This document shows, one piece after another, positions 56,085 to 64,000 of a DNA stretch of 64,000 nt. The notes under the pieces are model-generated. The model was not told the origin of the DNA, did not search any database, and saw only the letters and a program-made list of their open reading frames with translations. Location: contig NZ_CAJPVH010000019.1 of NCBI RefSeq assembly GCF_905397395.1, forward strand, positions 1-64,000. The letters run 5' to 3'. The translations under genes and the position numbers were made by a program. This DNA comes from Cupriavidus campinensis. GTDB lineage: Bacteria > Pseudomonadota > Gammaproteobacteria > Burkholderiales > Burkholderiaceae. Every line of letters begins with the position of its first letter. The first letter of the stretch is position 1.

Positions 56085-56696
56085 ATGCCTTTCCGCCTGA
56101 CCGTTGTTGCCGCGTTCGCGGTGTTCGTTCCGCTGGCCGCCCAGGCGGCTGGCAGCGAGTCGTTGTCAACAGGTGGGCAGGGCGGGCAGGGCAGTCTCGG
56201 CATCAACGAGGCCATCCGCGCTGGGGAAGCCCGGCGCGGGACGTCGCTGTCCTCGGGCCCGGTCGGCTCGCTGGCGCCGCGCTCCGAGTACGCGAAGTTC
56301 CCGGTCTACGTCGGCAATGTCGGCGACAAACAAGTGCGGCTGCGCGTCGGCCCCAAGACCGATACCCGCGACAGCCTGCAGGGCGAGTACGCCTCCGGCG
56401 ACGGCAAGGGCGGTGTGCGCCTGTTGTCTGGCGAATGGAACGAAGGCGCCTTCCTGATGGAAGAGTCCGATGACGGCACGCGCGTCTCGGGCAACTGGGA
56501 AGGCCGCATCGACCAGAGCGGCGCGGTGAGCGGCACCTGGACCGACGCCTTCAACCCGGCCATCGTGCTGCCGTTCTTCATCCGCCCGCTTGGCGGCTAC
56601 CTCGTTATTCCGCCATTCGACATGCGGCCCAGCAGCGGCGTCACCTATGCGCCGCCCGTGCCGAAATCCTCGATCTCGATCGGCAACTCGCGCTGA
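56085..56696 (+). CDS. Secreted beta-rich protein of unknown function
   Basis: A protein of about 203 residues with a signal peptide (MPFRLTVVAAFAVFVPLAAQ, cleavage after AQAA). The mature part is Gly/Ser-rich at first (residues 22-70) and then strand-rich, with RLLSGEWNEGAFLMEESDDG and VSGNWEGRIDQSGAVSGTW suggesting a small beta-barrel. It lies 32 bases after bktB and could be co-transcribed. TTG 56073 is an alternative start. No family recognised. Confidence 0.7.
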   Translation: MPFRLTVVAAFAVFVPLAAQAAGSESLSTGGQGGQGSLGINEAIRAGEARRGTSLSSGPVGSLAPRSEYAKFPVYVGNVGDKQVRLRVGPKTDTRDSLQGEYASGDGKGGVRLLSGEWNEGAFLMEESDDGTRVSGNWEGRIDQSGAVSGTWTDAFNPAIVLPFFIRPLGGYLVIPPFDMRPSSGVTYAPPVPKSSISIGNSR

Positions 56697-56794
56697 GCCA
56701 GATCAGGCGCGGTGACGGTGGCCTCTCGGCCAGCCCGGCATTTGCTGGTAAGCTCGGACGTCTGATCCGACCTTCCGCAAACGAGGATTTCGCC

Positions 56795-58006
56795 GTGTCC
56801 GACCGTTCCCAATCCGACGCCTCCCGCTACCTCCAGACGCTGGCTGTCCAGCCCGAACTCGACATCGCGCCGGGCTTCGACTCGTTTTCCACGCCGACCT
56901 ATCGCGGCTCGACCGTGGTCTTCCGCAATCTGGACGAATTGCGCGCCTATGGCGACCCCACGAAGACCTACTGGCGCTACGGCCTGCACGCCACGCCCAC
57001 CAGCGAGGCGCTGTGCCAGCAGCTTGCCCAGATCGAAGGGGGCCGGCATACCCTGCTGCTGCCGTCCGGCATGGGCGCCATCTCGCTGGTCTATTTCGCG
57101 TTCCTGAAATCCGGCGACGACGTGCTCGTGCCGGACAACGTCTACGGCCCCAATCGCGACCATGGCGAATGGCTGGCCCGCGAATTCGGCGTGAGCGTGC
57201 GCTACTACCACCCCATGGCGGGTGCCAGCATCGCGTCGATGATCCGGCCCAACACCAAGCTGATCTGGCTCGAGGCGCCGGGCTCGGTGACGATGGAAGT
57301 GCCCGATACCGAGGCCATTGTCGCGGCCGCCAAGGCGCGCGGCGTGCTCACGGCCATCGACAATACCTGGTCGGCGGGCGTCTACTTCCAGCCGTTCGCG
57401 AAGGGTATCGACATCTCGGTGCAGGCACTGACCAAATACCAGTCGGGCGGCAGCGACGTGCTGATGGGCGCCGTGATCACGGCCGACGAATCGCTCCACA
57501 ACCGCCTCAAGCGCACGCGCATGGTGATGGGCTGGGGCGTGTCCGCCGATGACTGCTTCCTGGTCCTGCGCGGCATGGCAAGCATGCCGGTGCGGCTGGC
57601 CGCGCATGACCGGTCCGCGCGCGAGATTGCCGAATGGCTGACCAAGCGGCCCGAGGTGACGCGCGTGCTCCATCCCGCGCTGCCCGATTGCCCCGGCCAT
57701 GCCGAATGGCGGCGCGACTTCACCGGTGCGAGCGGGCTGTTCTCGATCATCCTGCACAGCCGTTTTGGGCGCGAGCAGGTGGACGCCTTCGTCGAGGCCC
57801 TGAAGCTGTATGCGATTGGCTGGTCGTGGGGCGGGGCGCACAGCCTGGCCGTGCCGTACCACGTGGACACCATGCGTCCGGCGGGCACGTGGCCGCCGGC
57901 TGGCTGGGAGAATGCGGGGGAACTGGTGCGGCTCTACATCGGCCTGGAAGATTCACGCGACCTGATCGCGGACTTGAAGCAGGCGATGGAACAGCACTTG
58001 CGCTGA
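56795..58006 (+). CDS. metC: Cystathionine beta-lyase
   Basis: A 403-residue PLP enzyme of the Cys/Met metabolism family that cleaves cystathionine to homocysteine, pyruvate and ammonia. Features are YWRYGLHATPTSEALCQQLA, LLPSGMGAISLVYFAFLKSG, DNTWSAGVYFQPFAKGIDIS and the PLP lysine in ALTKYQSGGSD. The start is GTG 56795 with CGAGGA upstream, since homology begins there. A cystathionine gamma-lyase activity cannot be ruled out, but the TKYQSGGSD/SVQALTKY context favours MetC. Confidence 0.92.
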   Translation: MSDRSQSDASRYLQTLAVQPELDIAPGFDSFSTPTYRGSTVVFRNLDELRAYGDPTKTYWRYGLHATPTSEALCQQLAQIEGGRHTLLLPSGMGAISLVYFAFLKSGDDVLVPDNVYGPNRDHGEWLAREFGVSVRYYHPMAGASIASMIRPNTKLIWLEAPGSVTMEVPDTEAIVAAAKARGVLTAIDNTWSAGVYFQPFAKGIDISVQALTKYQSGGSDVLMGAVITADESLHNRLKRTRMVMGWGVSADDCFLVLRGMASMPVRLAAHDRSAREIAEWLTKRPEVTRVLHPALPDCPGHAEWRRDFTGASGLFSIILHSRFGREQVDAFVEALKLYAIGWSWGGAHSLAVPYHVDTMRPAGTWPPAGWENAGELVRLYIGLEDSRDLIADLKQAMEQHLR

Positions 58007-58019
58007 GGGGAAAGCAGAA

Positions 58020-58048
58020 GGCGTCTCTCCCCGATGGAGAGAGACGCC
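58020..58048. terminator. Hairpin between convergent metC and PepSY genes
   Basis: A 10-bp stem, GGCGTCTCTC (58020-58029) with GAGAGACGCC (58039-58048), sits between two convergent genes. Neither flank has a T-tract, so it is only a probable terminator. Confidence 0.55.
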
Positions 58049-58054
58049 GGCACA

Positions 58055-59686
58055 TCAAGACGCGTCGGCCTTGCGCAGGGCCGGTTGCGCGGCCTGCTCG
58101 GGTGTGGCCGGACGCAGCGCCCAGACCGATTCCGCCGGGCCGTTGTGCGCACGCCGCTGCGTGGCACGGGCCAGCACCACGTAGCCCACCGCCAGCGCGA
58201 TGGCGCCGATATCGAAGCCAGCCACGCCCCAGCGCCCGTGCAGGGCGGCCACGATGAAGTGGTCGCCGGTCAGCAGGGCATTGGCGAGCGGCACGGTCAG
58301 CGAGGCCAGTGCTGCCACATAGAGCAGCTCGACGGCCGCCCGCACGGGCGGACGCACCAGCGACCAGCCCACCGCCAGCAGGAACACCGGCCAGAACACA
58401 TAGCTCACGGCGCGCTCGGGCCACAGCAGCGCGGCCGGGAAGCACAGCGCCACGCCGATACAGGTGCCGATGCACACGCCCACCGTGGCCTGCGCCAGCA
58501 GGCGATGCACGCGCGGCTGCTCGGCCTGGCGCGTCTTGCGGCGCGACTCGATCCACAGCAGGTTGCCCGAGTAGAACAGGAACGCACCCGCCAGGCCCGC
58601 CAGCAGGTAGACGATCCGCACGGGCAGGTCGCCGTAGGTGCCGTAGTGCAGTGCGAAGATGCCGCTATACAGCGTGTGATTGGTGTCACGCGCGCCGGGG
58701 GTCTGGTTGGCGATCAGCTTGCCGGCGTTCGGCTCGTTGGCCGCCGCGTGGATGCCCACGGAGCCGCCATTGCCCAGCGCCCGCTCGCTGTCGCCACGGA
58801 CTTCGGCCACGGCATTGGCATCGCCATAGCGCTGGAAGCGGATGGCCTCCGGCGTGAAGCGCTCGCCGCCGTGCTCGCGTGCGATGGCCAGCAGCTGCGC
58901 CGCCGGCATGGTCGGCGAGGCCCGGCCGGCGGCCGTCATTTCCGGCGTGGCCGCAATCGCGGTGGGCACCTGTTCCATCAGCTTGCCGTTGAAGGTGAGC
59001 ATGTTGAACACCATCACCATGACCAGCGACAGGCACAGGAACGCCCCCGTGACCGCGAACACCATGTGGAACGGCAGGCTGAACAGGCCGACCACGTTGT
59101 GCGTGTCCATCCAGAACCGTTTCAGGTTGCGGCCCGGCCGCACCGCGAACAGGTCCTTCTTGAGGCGCGGCAGGTGCAGCAGCACGCCGGACACCAGCGC
59201 CAGCCCGTACAGCACCGAGATGATGCCCATGAAGTACGTGCCGTTCAGGCCCAGGCCGAGCGAGTAGTGCAGCGAGTTCAGGAACGCCGACAGCTCCCCG
59301 GTGACACGGTCGAGCGAGGTGTCGCGCTGTGCGGCGGCGTCGCCGTTCAGGGCCGTGCCGTTCATGGTGTGCCACGCGCCGGTCTTGTCCTGCCAGTAGG
59401 CGTTGAAGTCCGGCTCTTCCTTGCTCGGCAGCGACACGTAGACGCTGGCGGCGGCATCCGGATGCACGGCCACCAGTTTCTGGACGAAGGCGTCGACGGC
59501 CGGGCCATCGACGTGCACCTCGGTGGCGTTGCGGCCTTCCAGGCGGGCCGGGTTCTGCCAGATGTGCAGCTCGTGGTGGAAAACCGTGATGGCGCCCGCG
59601 AAGAAGGCGATGAACAGCGCCCAGCCGGCCATCAGGCCAACCCAGGTATGCAGCGTCTGGTAGAGGCGGAGGGTATTGGGTTTCAT
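58055..59686 (-). CDS. PepSY-associated membrane protein (iron-uptake type)
   Basis: A 543-residue inner-membrane protein of the PepSY_TM family, found next to siderophore or heme uptake genes. The N-terminus is LYQTLHTWVGLMAGWALFIA and GAITVFHHELHIW with family His residues. Further membrane segments read VGLFSLPFHMVFAVTGAFLC and four near the C-terminus. Members are proposed to reduce or handle iron at the membrane. It is the third gene in an operon with two small membrane proteins and a Fur-like site upstream. Confidence 0.9.
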   Translation of the reverse strand: MKPNTLRLYQTLHTWVGLMAGWALFIAFFAGAITVFHHELHIWQNPARLEGRNATEVHVDGPAVDAFVQKLVAVHPDAAASVYVSLPSKEEPDFNAYWQDKTGAWHTMNGTALNGDAAAQRDTSLDRVTGELSAFLNSLHYSLGLGLNGTYFMGIISVLYGLALVSGVLLHLPRLKKDLFAVRPGRNLKRFWMDTHNVVGLFSLPFHMVFAVTGAFLCLSLVMVMVFNMLTFNGKLMEQVPTAIAATPEMTAAGRASPTMPAAQLLAIAREHGGERFTPEAIRFQRYGDANAVAEVRGDSERALGNGGSVGIHAAANEPNAGKLIANQTPGARDTNHTLYSGIFALHYGTYGDLPVRIVYLLAGLAGAFLFYSGNLLWIESRRKTRQAEQPRVHRLLAQATVGVCIGTCIGVALCFPAALLWPERAVSYVFWPVFLLAVGWSLVRPPVRAAVELLYVAALASLTVPLANALLTGDHFIVAALHGRWGVAGFDIGAIALAVGYVVLARATQRRAHNGPAESVWALRPATPEQAAQPALRKADAS

Positions 59687-59696
59687 GGGGAGGTCC

Positions 59697-59987
59697 TCAC
59701 GACCCGGCCAGCGCGGACGCGGCGGGCATGGTGTTCGTCAGGCGCAGCGCCCACAGGACGCCGAAGCAGATCAGGTTGGCGCCGCCCAGCCAGAGCCACG
59801 CGGCCGCGCTGGTGCGGAACAGCAGGCTCAGGCTGATCAGCGTTACCCAGCCGACGAAGCTGAGCAGCACCGCCGCTACCACGCCGCCATGCCAGCCGCC
59901 TGGCAGCCAGAGGATGCCCAGCGTGCACAGCGCGATGGCCAGGGGCAGGCCCAGCAGTGTCCCGGCAAGCCATTTCGTGCCCATCAT
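59697..59987 (-). CDS. Small membrane protein of Fur-type operon (DUF3649-like)
   Basis: A 96-residue protein with three hydrophobic segments, starting MMGTKWLAGTLLGLPLAIAL. The size and position before a PepSY protein resemble the DUF3649 proteins seen in iron-uptake clusters; I cannot confirm this. The start overlaps the stop of the preceding gene by four bases, implying coupling, and it is 10 bases before the PepSY gene. Confidence 0.75.
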   Translation of the reverse strand: MMGTKWLAGTLLGLPLAIALCTLGILWLPGGWHGGVVAAVLLSFVGWVTLISLSLLFRTSAAAWLWLGGANLICFGVLWALRLTNTMPAASALAGS

Positions 59988-60292
59988 GCTGCGCTCCCTT
60001 CCCGGCGGTGCAGCCCGCGGCGATGGTGGGCCCAGGTGCCGATGAACGGCCACAGGGACAGGCTGCAGGTCAACGTGACCAGCGTGGCCGCGATGGCCAC
60101 CGGCCAGCCCTCGGGCACGCTCATGGTCCAGGCGCTGGCGATGGTCAGCAGCACGCCGAGCCAGCCCAGCAGCCGGGGCGGCAGGGGTGCGCGGCCTTCA
60201 CCGCCGGCGGTGACAAAGAGAACCTGGTTCGGCGCGGCGAGATACAGGCACGCAGCCGCCGCCAGTCCTAGCAATACAGCGAACGCTTGCAT
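59984..60292 (-). CDS. Small membrane protein of Fur-type operon (DUF3325-like)
   Basis: A 102-residue protein with three membrane segments, with LLGLAAAACLYLAAPNQVLF near the start and a His/Arg-rich C-terminus (WAHHRRGLHRREGSAA). The size and context fit DUF3325 proteins of iron-uptake operons; this is tentative. ATG 60292 is chosen; an upstream in-frame ATG (60340) lies inside the Fur-like site and is unlikely. It is first in the operon. Confidence 0.72.
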   Translation of the reverse strand: MQAFAVLLGLAAAACLYLAAPNQVLFVTAGGEGRAPLPPRLLGWLGVLLTIASAWTMSVPEGWPVAIAATLVTLTCSLSLWPFIGTWAHHRRGLHRREGSAA

Positions 60293-60322
60293 GCGAGCGA
60301 CATCGGAATGGTTGGAATACCG

Positions 60323-60341
60323 AATAGTAATGATTCGCATT
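60323..60341 (-). promoter_or_regulatory. Candidate Fur box
   Basis: On the minus strand AATGCGAATCATTACTATT matches 16 of 19 positions of the common Fur-site form AATGAGAATCATTATCATT. It lies 31 bases before the start of the first membrane-protein gene, where a repressor would block transcription. This supports iron-dependent regulation of the three-gene operon. Confidence 0.7.
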
Positions 60342-60464
60342 TGTTTTCACAAGGAAATCAATACGTTGCGTTACAGTTCGGCCGCCGAAAAGGGACGAAA
60401 AACCAGGGGAAATGCGATGCGGGCGCCGCCCGGAGCCAGATTCCGGGCGGGCAAGAGGAGGGAT

Positions 60465-61319
60465 TTAGTGCGGGAAGAGGTTCAGCAGGCCGTCCAGGCC
60501 GACGTGGTTGAACGCGACGCTGGCCTGCGCGCGCACCACCGGTTTGGCGCGGAAGGCGACGGAGAGGCCGGCCACGGCCATCATCTTCAGGTCGTTCGAG
60601 CCGTCGCCCATGACGATGGCCTGCGACACATCGGCGCCGATCTGCTCGCAGACCCCACGCACCGTGCGTGCCTTGACGTCCGCATTGACGATTTCGCCGA
60701 CCACCTGCCCGGTGAGCTTGCCGTCGACAATCTCCAGCGTGTTCGCGCGCGTGAAGTCCAGCTTCAGGCGCGGCTTGAGCTGGTCGGTGAAGTGGACAAA
60801 GCCGCCTGACACCAGCAGTGTGCGCATGCCAAGTGCCTGCACCGTCTGCAACATCCGCTCCGCACCCGGAGACAGGCGCAGGCGCTCCGCGTAGACGCGG
60901 TCCAGCACGCTCGCATCCAGCCCCTTGAGCAGGGCCACGCGGCGACGCAGGCTTTCGTTGAAATCGGTGATCTCGCCGCGCATGGCGGCTTCCGTGATGG
61001 CCGAAACCTCGGCCTTCAGTCCGCAAAAGTCGGCAATTTCGTCGATGCACTCGATCGTGATCAGCGTCGAGTCCATGTCCATGGCCACCAGCCGGAAGTC
61101 CGAGAGCTTGCGCCCGGCCGGCACCACAGCCCAGTCGATGCCGCGCGGGCCGCAGGCTTCGTCCAGCGCTTTATGCAACGCGGGCGTCAGCGGGGCGCAG
61201 TCGTCGGCGGCCGCGACGTTGGCCGCGCGCAGCGTGAAGGCGGAGGCGTCGGCGATGGGGCGGATGGCGTCGAGATCGGCGGGCGACAGCGGGGACAGGC
61301 TCTGGAGAATCAGGGGCAT
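60465..61319 (-). CDS. serB: Phosphoserine phosphatase SerB
   Basis: A 284-residue HAD-family enzyme that makes serine from phosphoserine. The catalytic Asp is D81 in AMDMDSTLITIECIDEIADF; motif II is LLVSGGFVHFTD and motif III/IV is IVMGDGSNDLKMMAVAGLSV. The N-terminal 70 residues form the regulatory/ACT-like extension usual in proteobacterial SerB. The stop is 172 bases from the operon upstream, with nothing else in between but the Fur region. Confidence 0.95.
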   Translation of the reverse strand: MPLILQSLSPLSPADLDAIRPIADASAFTLRAANVAAADDCAPLTPALHKALDEACGPRGIDWAVVPAGRKLSDFRLVAMDMDSTLITIECIDEIADFCGLKAEVSAITEAAMRGEITDFNESLRRRVALLKGLDASVLDRVYAERLRLSPGAERMLQTVQALGMRTLLVSGGFVHFTDQLKPRLKLDFTRANTLEIVDGKLTGQVVGEIVNADVKARTVRGVCEQIGADVSQAIVMGDGSNDLKMMAVAGLSVAFRAKPVVRAQASVAFNHVGLDGLLNLFPH

Positions 61320-61409
61320 GACGGCAGGGGGGAAGTCGGGGCGGGGCGCGCAAAGCGAGGAAGGCGATATTGTAAGCGCACCGCCTTCCTGCTCAAACGC
61401 TCAAGCAGC

Positions 61410-62624
61410 TCAGGCGGCCACGCGCAGGCTGTCCACCACCTTGTGCAGGAAGGCCTCACACGCTTCCAGCTGGTCGAGCGCGACGAACTCGTCCGGCTTG
61501 TGGGCTTGCTGGATGTCGCCGGGGCCGCAGACCACGGCCGGGATGCCGGCGCGCTGGAACAGGCCGGCCTCGGTGCCATAGGCCACCTTGTTGGTGTCCC
61601 GGTCAGCGGTCAGCGCGCGCACCAGTTGCGTGATGGCGTCGGCCTCGGCGGCGTCGAGCGACGGCGCGGCGGCAATCTTCGCCAGCGTCAGCCCCGCGTC
61701 CGCATGCTCGGCGCGCATCTTCGGCAGCAGCACGCCATTCGCATATTCCTGAATTCGCGCGAAGATCGCCTCGGGATCGACGCCCGGCAGGTTGCGGAAC
61801 TCGAACACGAACTCGCACAGCGCCGGGATGGTGTTCAGCGCGATGCCACCCTGGATCGTGCCGGTGGAGGCCGTCGTGAACGGCACGTCGAAGGCCTGGT
61901 CGTACGGGCCGTTGGCCTTGAATTCATCGGCGATGTCGCGGATGAAGCAGATCAGCCGCGCCGCGTATTCGATGGCGTTCACGCCCTTCGGCGTCAGCGA
62001 CGAATGCGCGGCCTGGCCCTTCACGCAGCAGCGGTAGGCGTTGATGCCCTTGTGCGCCACGATCACGCGCATGCTGGTCGGCTCGCCGACGATGCAGCCG
62101 CCCGGCCGCACGCCACGGTCTCGCAATTCGGCCAGAAGATACGGCGCGCCCATGCAGCCGATCTCCTCGTCGAACGACAGCGCGTAGTGCACCGGCTCGC
62201 GCAGCCTGGCTTCCAGGATGGTTGGCAGCAGCGCCAGGCTGGTGCCGATGAAGCCTTTCATGTCGCAGGTGCCCCGCCCATAAAGCTTGCCGTCGCGGAT
62301 CACGGGCTTGAACGGGTCGGTGGTCCAGTTCTGGCCGTCTACCGGCACCACGTCGGTGTGGCCGGACAGCACGATGCCGCCGTCGGTGGCGCCATTGGCC
62401 GCCGGCACGGTCACGAACAGGTTGGCCTTGTCGCCCTGCGGGTTGTAGCTCAGATGCGGCCGCAGCCCCTTGGCCAGGAAGTGGTCGCGCACGGCCTCGA
62501 TCAGGCCGAGATTCGAATGGCGCGACGTGGTGTCGTAAGACACCAGCCGCTGGGTCCAGTCGAGCGCGCTGCCGCGCGGCTTGGCTGCGGTGGCGGAAGA
62601 TTGGGCGTTGGCGTGGGCAGGCAT
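61410..62624 (-). CDS. argE: Acetylornithine deacetylase ArgE (M20 family)
   Basis: A 404-residue zinc amidohydrolase that removes acetyl from N-acetylornithine in arginine synthesis. Metal-binding motifs are VLSGHTDVVPVDG, the catalytic and ligand Glu in SFDEEIGCMGAPYLLAE and the later AGIPAVVCGPGDIQQAHKPD. The dimerisation domain lies between. ATG 62624 is chosen; a TTG at 62651 would add nine residues. Close M20 paralogues (succinyl-diaminopimelate desuccinylase) are less likely given the overall length and motif context. Confidence 0.9.
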   Translation of the reverse strand: MPAHANAQSSATAAKPRGSALDWTQRLVSYDTTSRHSNLGLIEAVRDHFLAKGLRPHLSYNPQGDKANLFVTVPAANGATDGGIVLSGHTDVVPVDGQNWTTDPFKPVIRDGKLYGRGTCDMKGFIGTSLALLPTILEARLREPVHYALSFDEEIGCMGAPYLLAELRDRGVRPGGCIVGEPTSMRVIVAHKGINAYRCCVKGQAAHSSLTPKGVNAIEYAARLICFIRDIADEFKANGPYDQAFDVPFTTASTGTIQGGIALNTIPALCEFVFEFRNLPGVDPEAIFARIQEYANGVLLPKMRAEHADAGLTLAKIAAAPSLDAAEADAITQLVRALTADRDTNKVAYGTEAGLFQRAGIPAVVCGPGDIQQAHKPDEFVALDQLEACEAFLHKVVDSLRVAA

Positions 62625-62669
62625 GGGGCGGAAAGATGATTGATTCGTCAAGGAAGCGATGCTACACCG

Positions 62670-64000
62670 TCACGCCAGTTGGCGCAGCGTGTGCTTGATG
62701 GTCTGGGCGCGCACGGCCACATCGGGCATCTTGGCCTCGATGCGCAGTTTGTCCTGTCCGGCCAGCTTGATATGGCGGTTCTTCTGCACGAGGTCGATGA
62801 TGCGGATGGCGTCGATCGGCGGGTTCGGCACGAACTGCATGCTGATGCTGGCCTCGCCCGCATCGATCTTGCGCACGCCCAGCGGCACGGCGGCGATGCG
62901 CAGCCGGTGCGTCTCCACCAGCGCCTGCGCCTGCGGCGGCAGGCGGCCGAAGCGGTCGATCAGCTCCTCCTGGATGTTGTCCACGCTCTCGGCCGTCTCG
63001 CAATTGGCCAGCCGCTTGTAGAGCGACAGGCGTTCGTGCACATCGGCGCAATAGTCGTTCGGCAGCAGCGCCGGCGTGCCGAGGTTGATCTCGGTGGTCA
63101 CCTGCAGCGGGGCCATCAGGTCCGGCTCCTTGCCCGCCTTGAGTGCCTTCACGGCGGCGTTGAGCATGTCCGTGTACAGCTGGAAGCCGATTTCATGGAT
63201 TTCGCCCGATTGCTTGTCGCCCAGCACCTCGCCCGCGCCGCGGATTTCCAGGTCGTGCATGGCGAGGTAGAAGCCGGAGCCGAGTTCCTCCATCTGCTGG
63301 ATGGCCTCCAGCCGGCGCTGCGCCAGTTTGGTCAGGCCGTCCACGTCATGCACCAGCATGTAGGCATAGGCCTGATGGTGCGAGCGGCCCACGCGGCCCC
63401 GCAGCTGGTGCAGCTGGGCCAGGCCGAACTTGTCGGCGCGGTGGATCAGGATGGTGTTGGCGGTCGGCACGTCGATGCCGGTTTCGATAATCGTCGTGCA
63501 GAGCAGGATGTTGTCACGCCGCGCCACGAAGTCGCGCATCACGCGCTCCAGCTCGCGCTCGTGCATCTGGCCATGGGCCACGGCGATACGCGCCTCGGGC
63601 ACCAGTTCCATCAGCCGGGCGCGCTTGTTCTCGATGGTCTCGACCTCGTTATGAAGGAAGTAGACCTGCCCGCCGCGCTTCAGCTCGCGCAGGATGGCCT
63701 CGCGGATCACGCCGTCTTCCTCGCGTCGCACGAAGGTCTTGATTGCCAGCCGCTTCTGCGGCGCCGTGGCGATGACCGAGAAGTCGCGCAGGCCCTCCAG
63801 CGCCATGCCCAGCGTGCGCGGGATGGGGGTAGCGGTGAGCGTCAGCACATCCACCTCGGCGCGAAGTGTCTTGAGCGCCTCTTTCTGGCGCACGCCGAAG
63901 CGGTGTTCCTCGTCGATGATGACCAGGCCCAGGCGCTGGAACTTCACGTCGTCGGAGAGCAGCTTGTGCGTGCCGATGACGATATCGACGGTGCCTTCGT
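62670..64000 (-). CDS. mfd: Transcription-repair coupling factor Mfd (5' part outside window)
   Basis: The 3' portion of Mfd, the translocase that removes stalled RNA polymerase and recruits UvrA. The frame is open to the window edge and 444 codons are present. Visible parts are the RecG-like helicase domain with DEEH box (VIIDEEHRFGVRQKE), TATPIPRTLGMALEGLRDFS, motif VI QLRGRVGRSHHQAYAYML and the C-terminal D7 domain (ALLPNDYCADVHERLSLYKR). The extension EGTVDIVIGTHKLLSDDV at the window end is homologous, so the start is beyond base 64000. Confidence 0.95.
   Translation of the reverse strand, partial: EGTVDIVIGTHKLLSDDVKFQRLGLVIIDEEHRFGVRQKEALKTLRAEVDVLTLTATPIPRTLGMALEGLRDFSVIATAPQKRLAIKTFVRREEDGVIREAILRELKRGGQVYFLHNEVETIENKRARLMELVPEARIAVAHGQMHERELERVMRDFVARRDNILLCTTIIETGIDVPTANTILIHRADKFGLAQLHQLRGRVGRSHHQAYAYMLVHDVDGLTKLAQRRLEAIQQMEELGSGFYLAMHDLEIRGAGEVLGDKQSGEIHEIGFQLYTDMLNAAVKALKAGKEPDLMAPLQVTTEINLGTPALLPNDYCADVHERLSLYKRLANCETAESVDNIQEELIDRFGRLPPQAQALVETHRLRIAAVPLGVRKIDAGEASISMQFVPNPPIDAIRIIDLVQKNRHIKLAGQDKLRIEAKMPDVAVRAQTIKHTLRQLA

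Overview
The window is high-GC DNA with dense, mostly operonic genes and reads as a chromosome segment of a betaproteobacterium of the family Burkholderiaceae, most likely Cupriavidus (formerly Ralstonia/Wautersia). The strongest clues are a phaC-phaA-phaB-phaR cluster, a bktB thiolase and a PhaP1-type phasin that, from memory, closely resemble the Ralstonia eutropha H16 proteins. The PhaC N-terminus is longer than in H16, so this is probably a different species. No prophage, insertion sequence, CRISPR array or rRNA is visible; the only RNA gene I find is an initiator tRNA-Met.

Layout. 1-2.5 kb: the end of the pyruvate dehydrogenase E3 gene and an exported methyltransferase. 2.6-7.4 kb: phasin, a histone-deacetylase-like hydrolase, a thioesterase, a nitroreductase and a D,D-endopeptidase. 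7.5-11 kb: an IclR regulator divergent from a lutA-lutB operon that lacks lutC. 11-13.8 kb: an ABC importer of the TrpXYZ-like class. 14-18.6 kb, minus strand: pyrD, the two N-degron aminoacyl-transferases bpt and aat separated by an orphan gene, a Nudix hydrolase and a small secreted protein. 18.8-20.4 kb: a large exported protein of unknown function with a paralogue at 37.2-38.7 kb. 20.5-21.8 kb: tRNA-fMet and a RES/Xre toxin-antitoxin pair. 21.9-34.8 kb: the aerobic benzoyl-CoA (box) pathway, with boxR-boxC-boxB-boxA on the minus strand and benzoate-CoA ligase, an alpha/beta hydrolase and a five-gene branched-chain-type ABC importer on the plus strand. 35-38.7 kb: kup and the second exported paralogue. 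38.8-47.9 kb: tex, small unknowns, a DinG-type helicase, bamD, rluD and pgeF. 48.2-56 kb: phaCAB, phaR, rimO and bktB. 56-64 kb: a secreted protein, metC, a Fur-box-preceded PepSY membrane operon, serB, argE and the 3' part of mfd.

How it fits together. The box enzymes turn benzoate into acetyl-CoA and succinyl-CoA precursors, and PhaA/BktB, PhaB and PhaC can store acetyl-CoA as polyhydroxyalkanoate, with PhaP coating the granules and PhaR repressing. The least explained parts are the paralogous exported pair, the orphan between aat and bpt (which I read as a possible MuF-C/barnase-like domain), the incomplete lut operon with its small unknown partner, and several candidate operators. I did not find a clearly new multi-gene system; the RES/Xre pair and the exported paralogues come closest to accessory biology.
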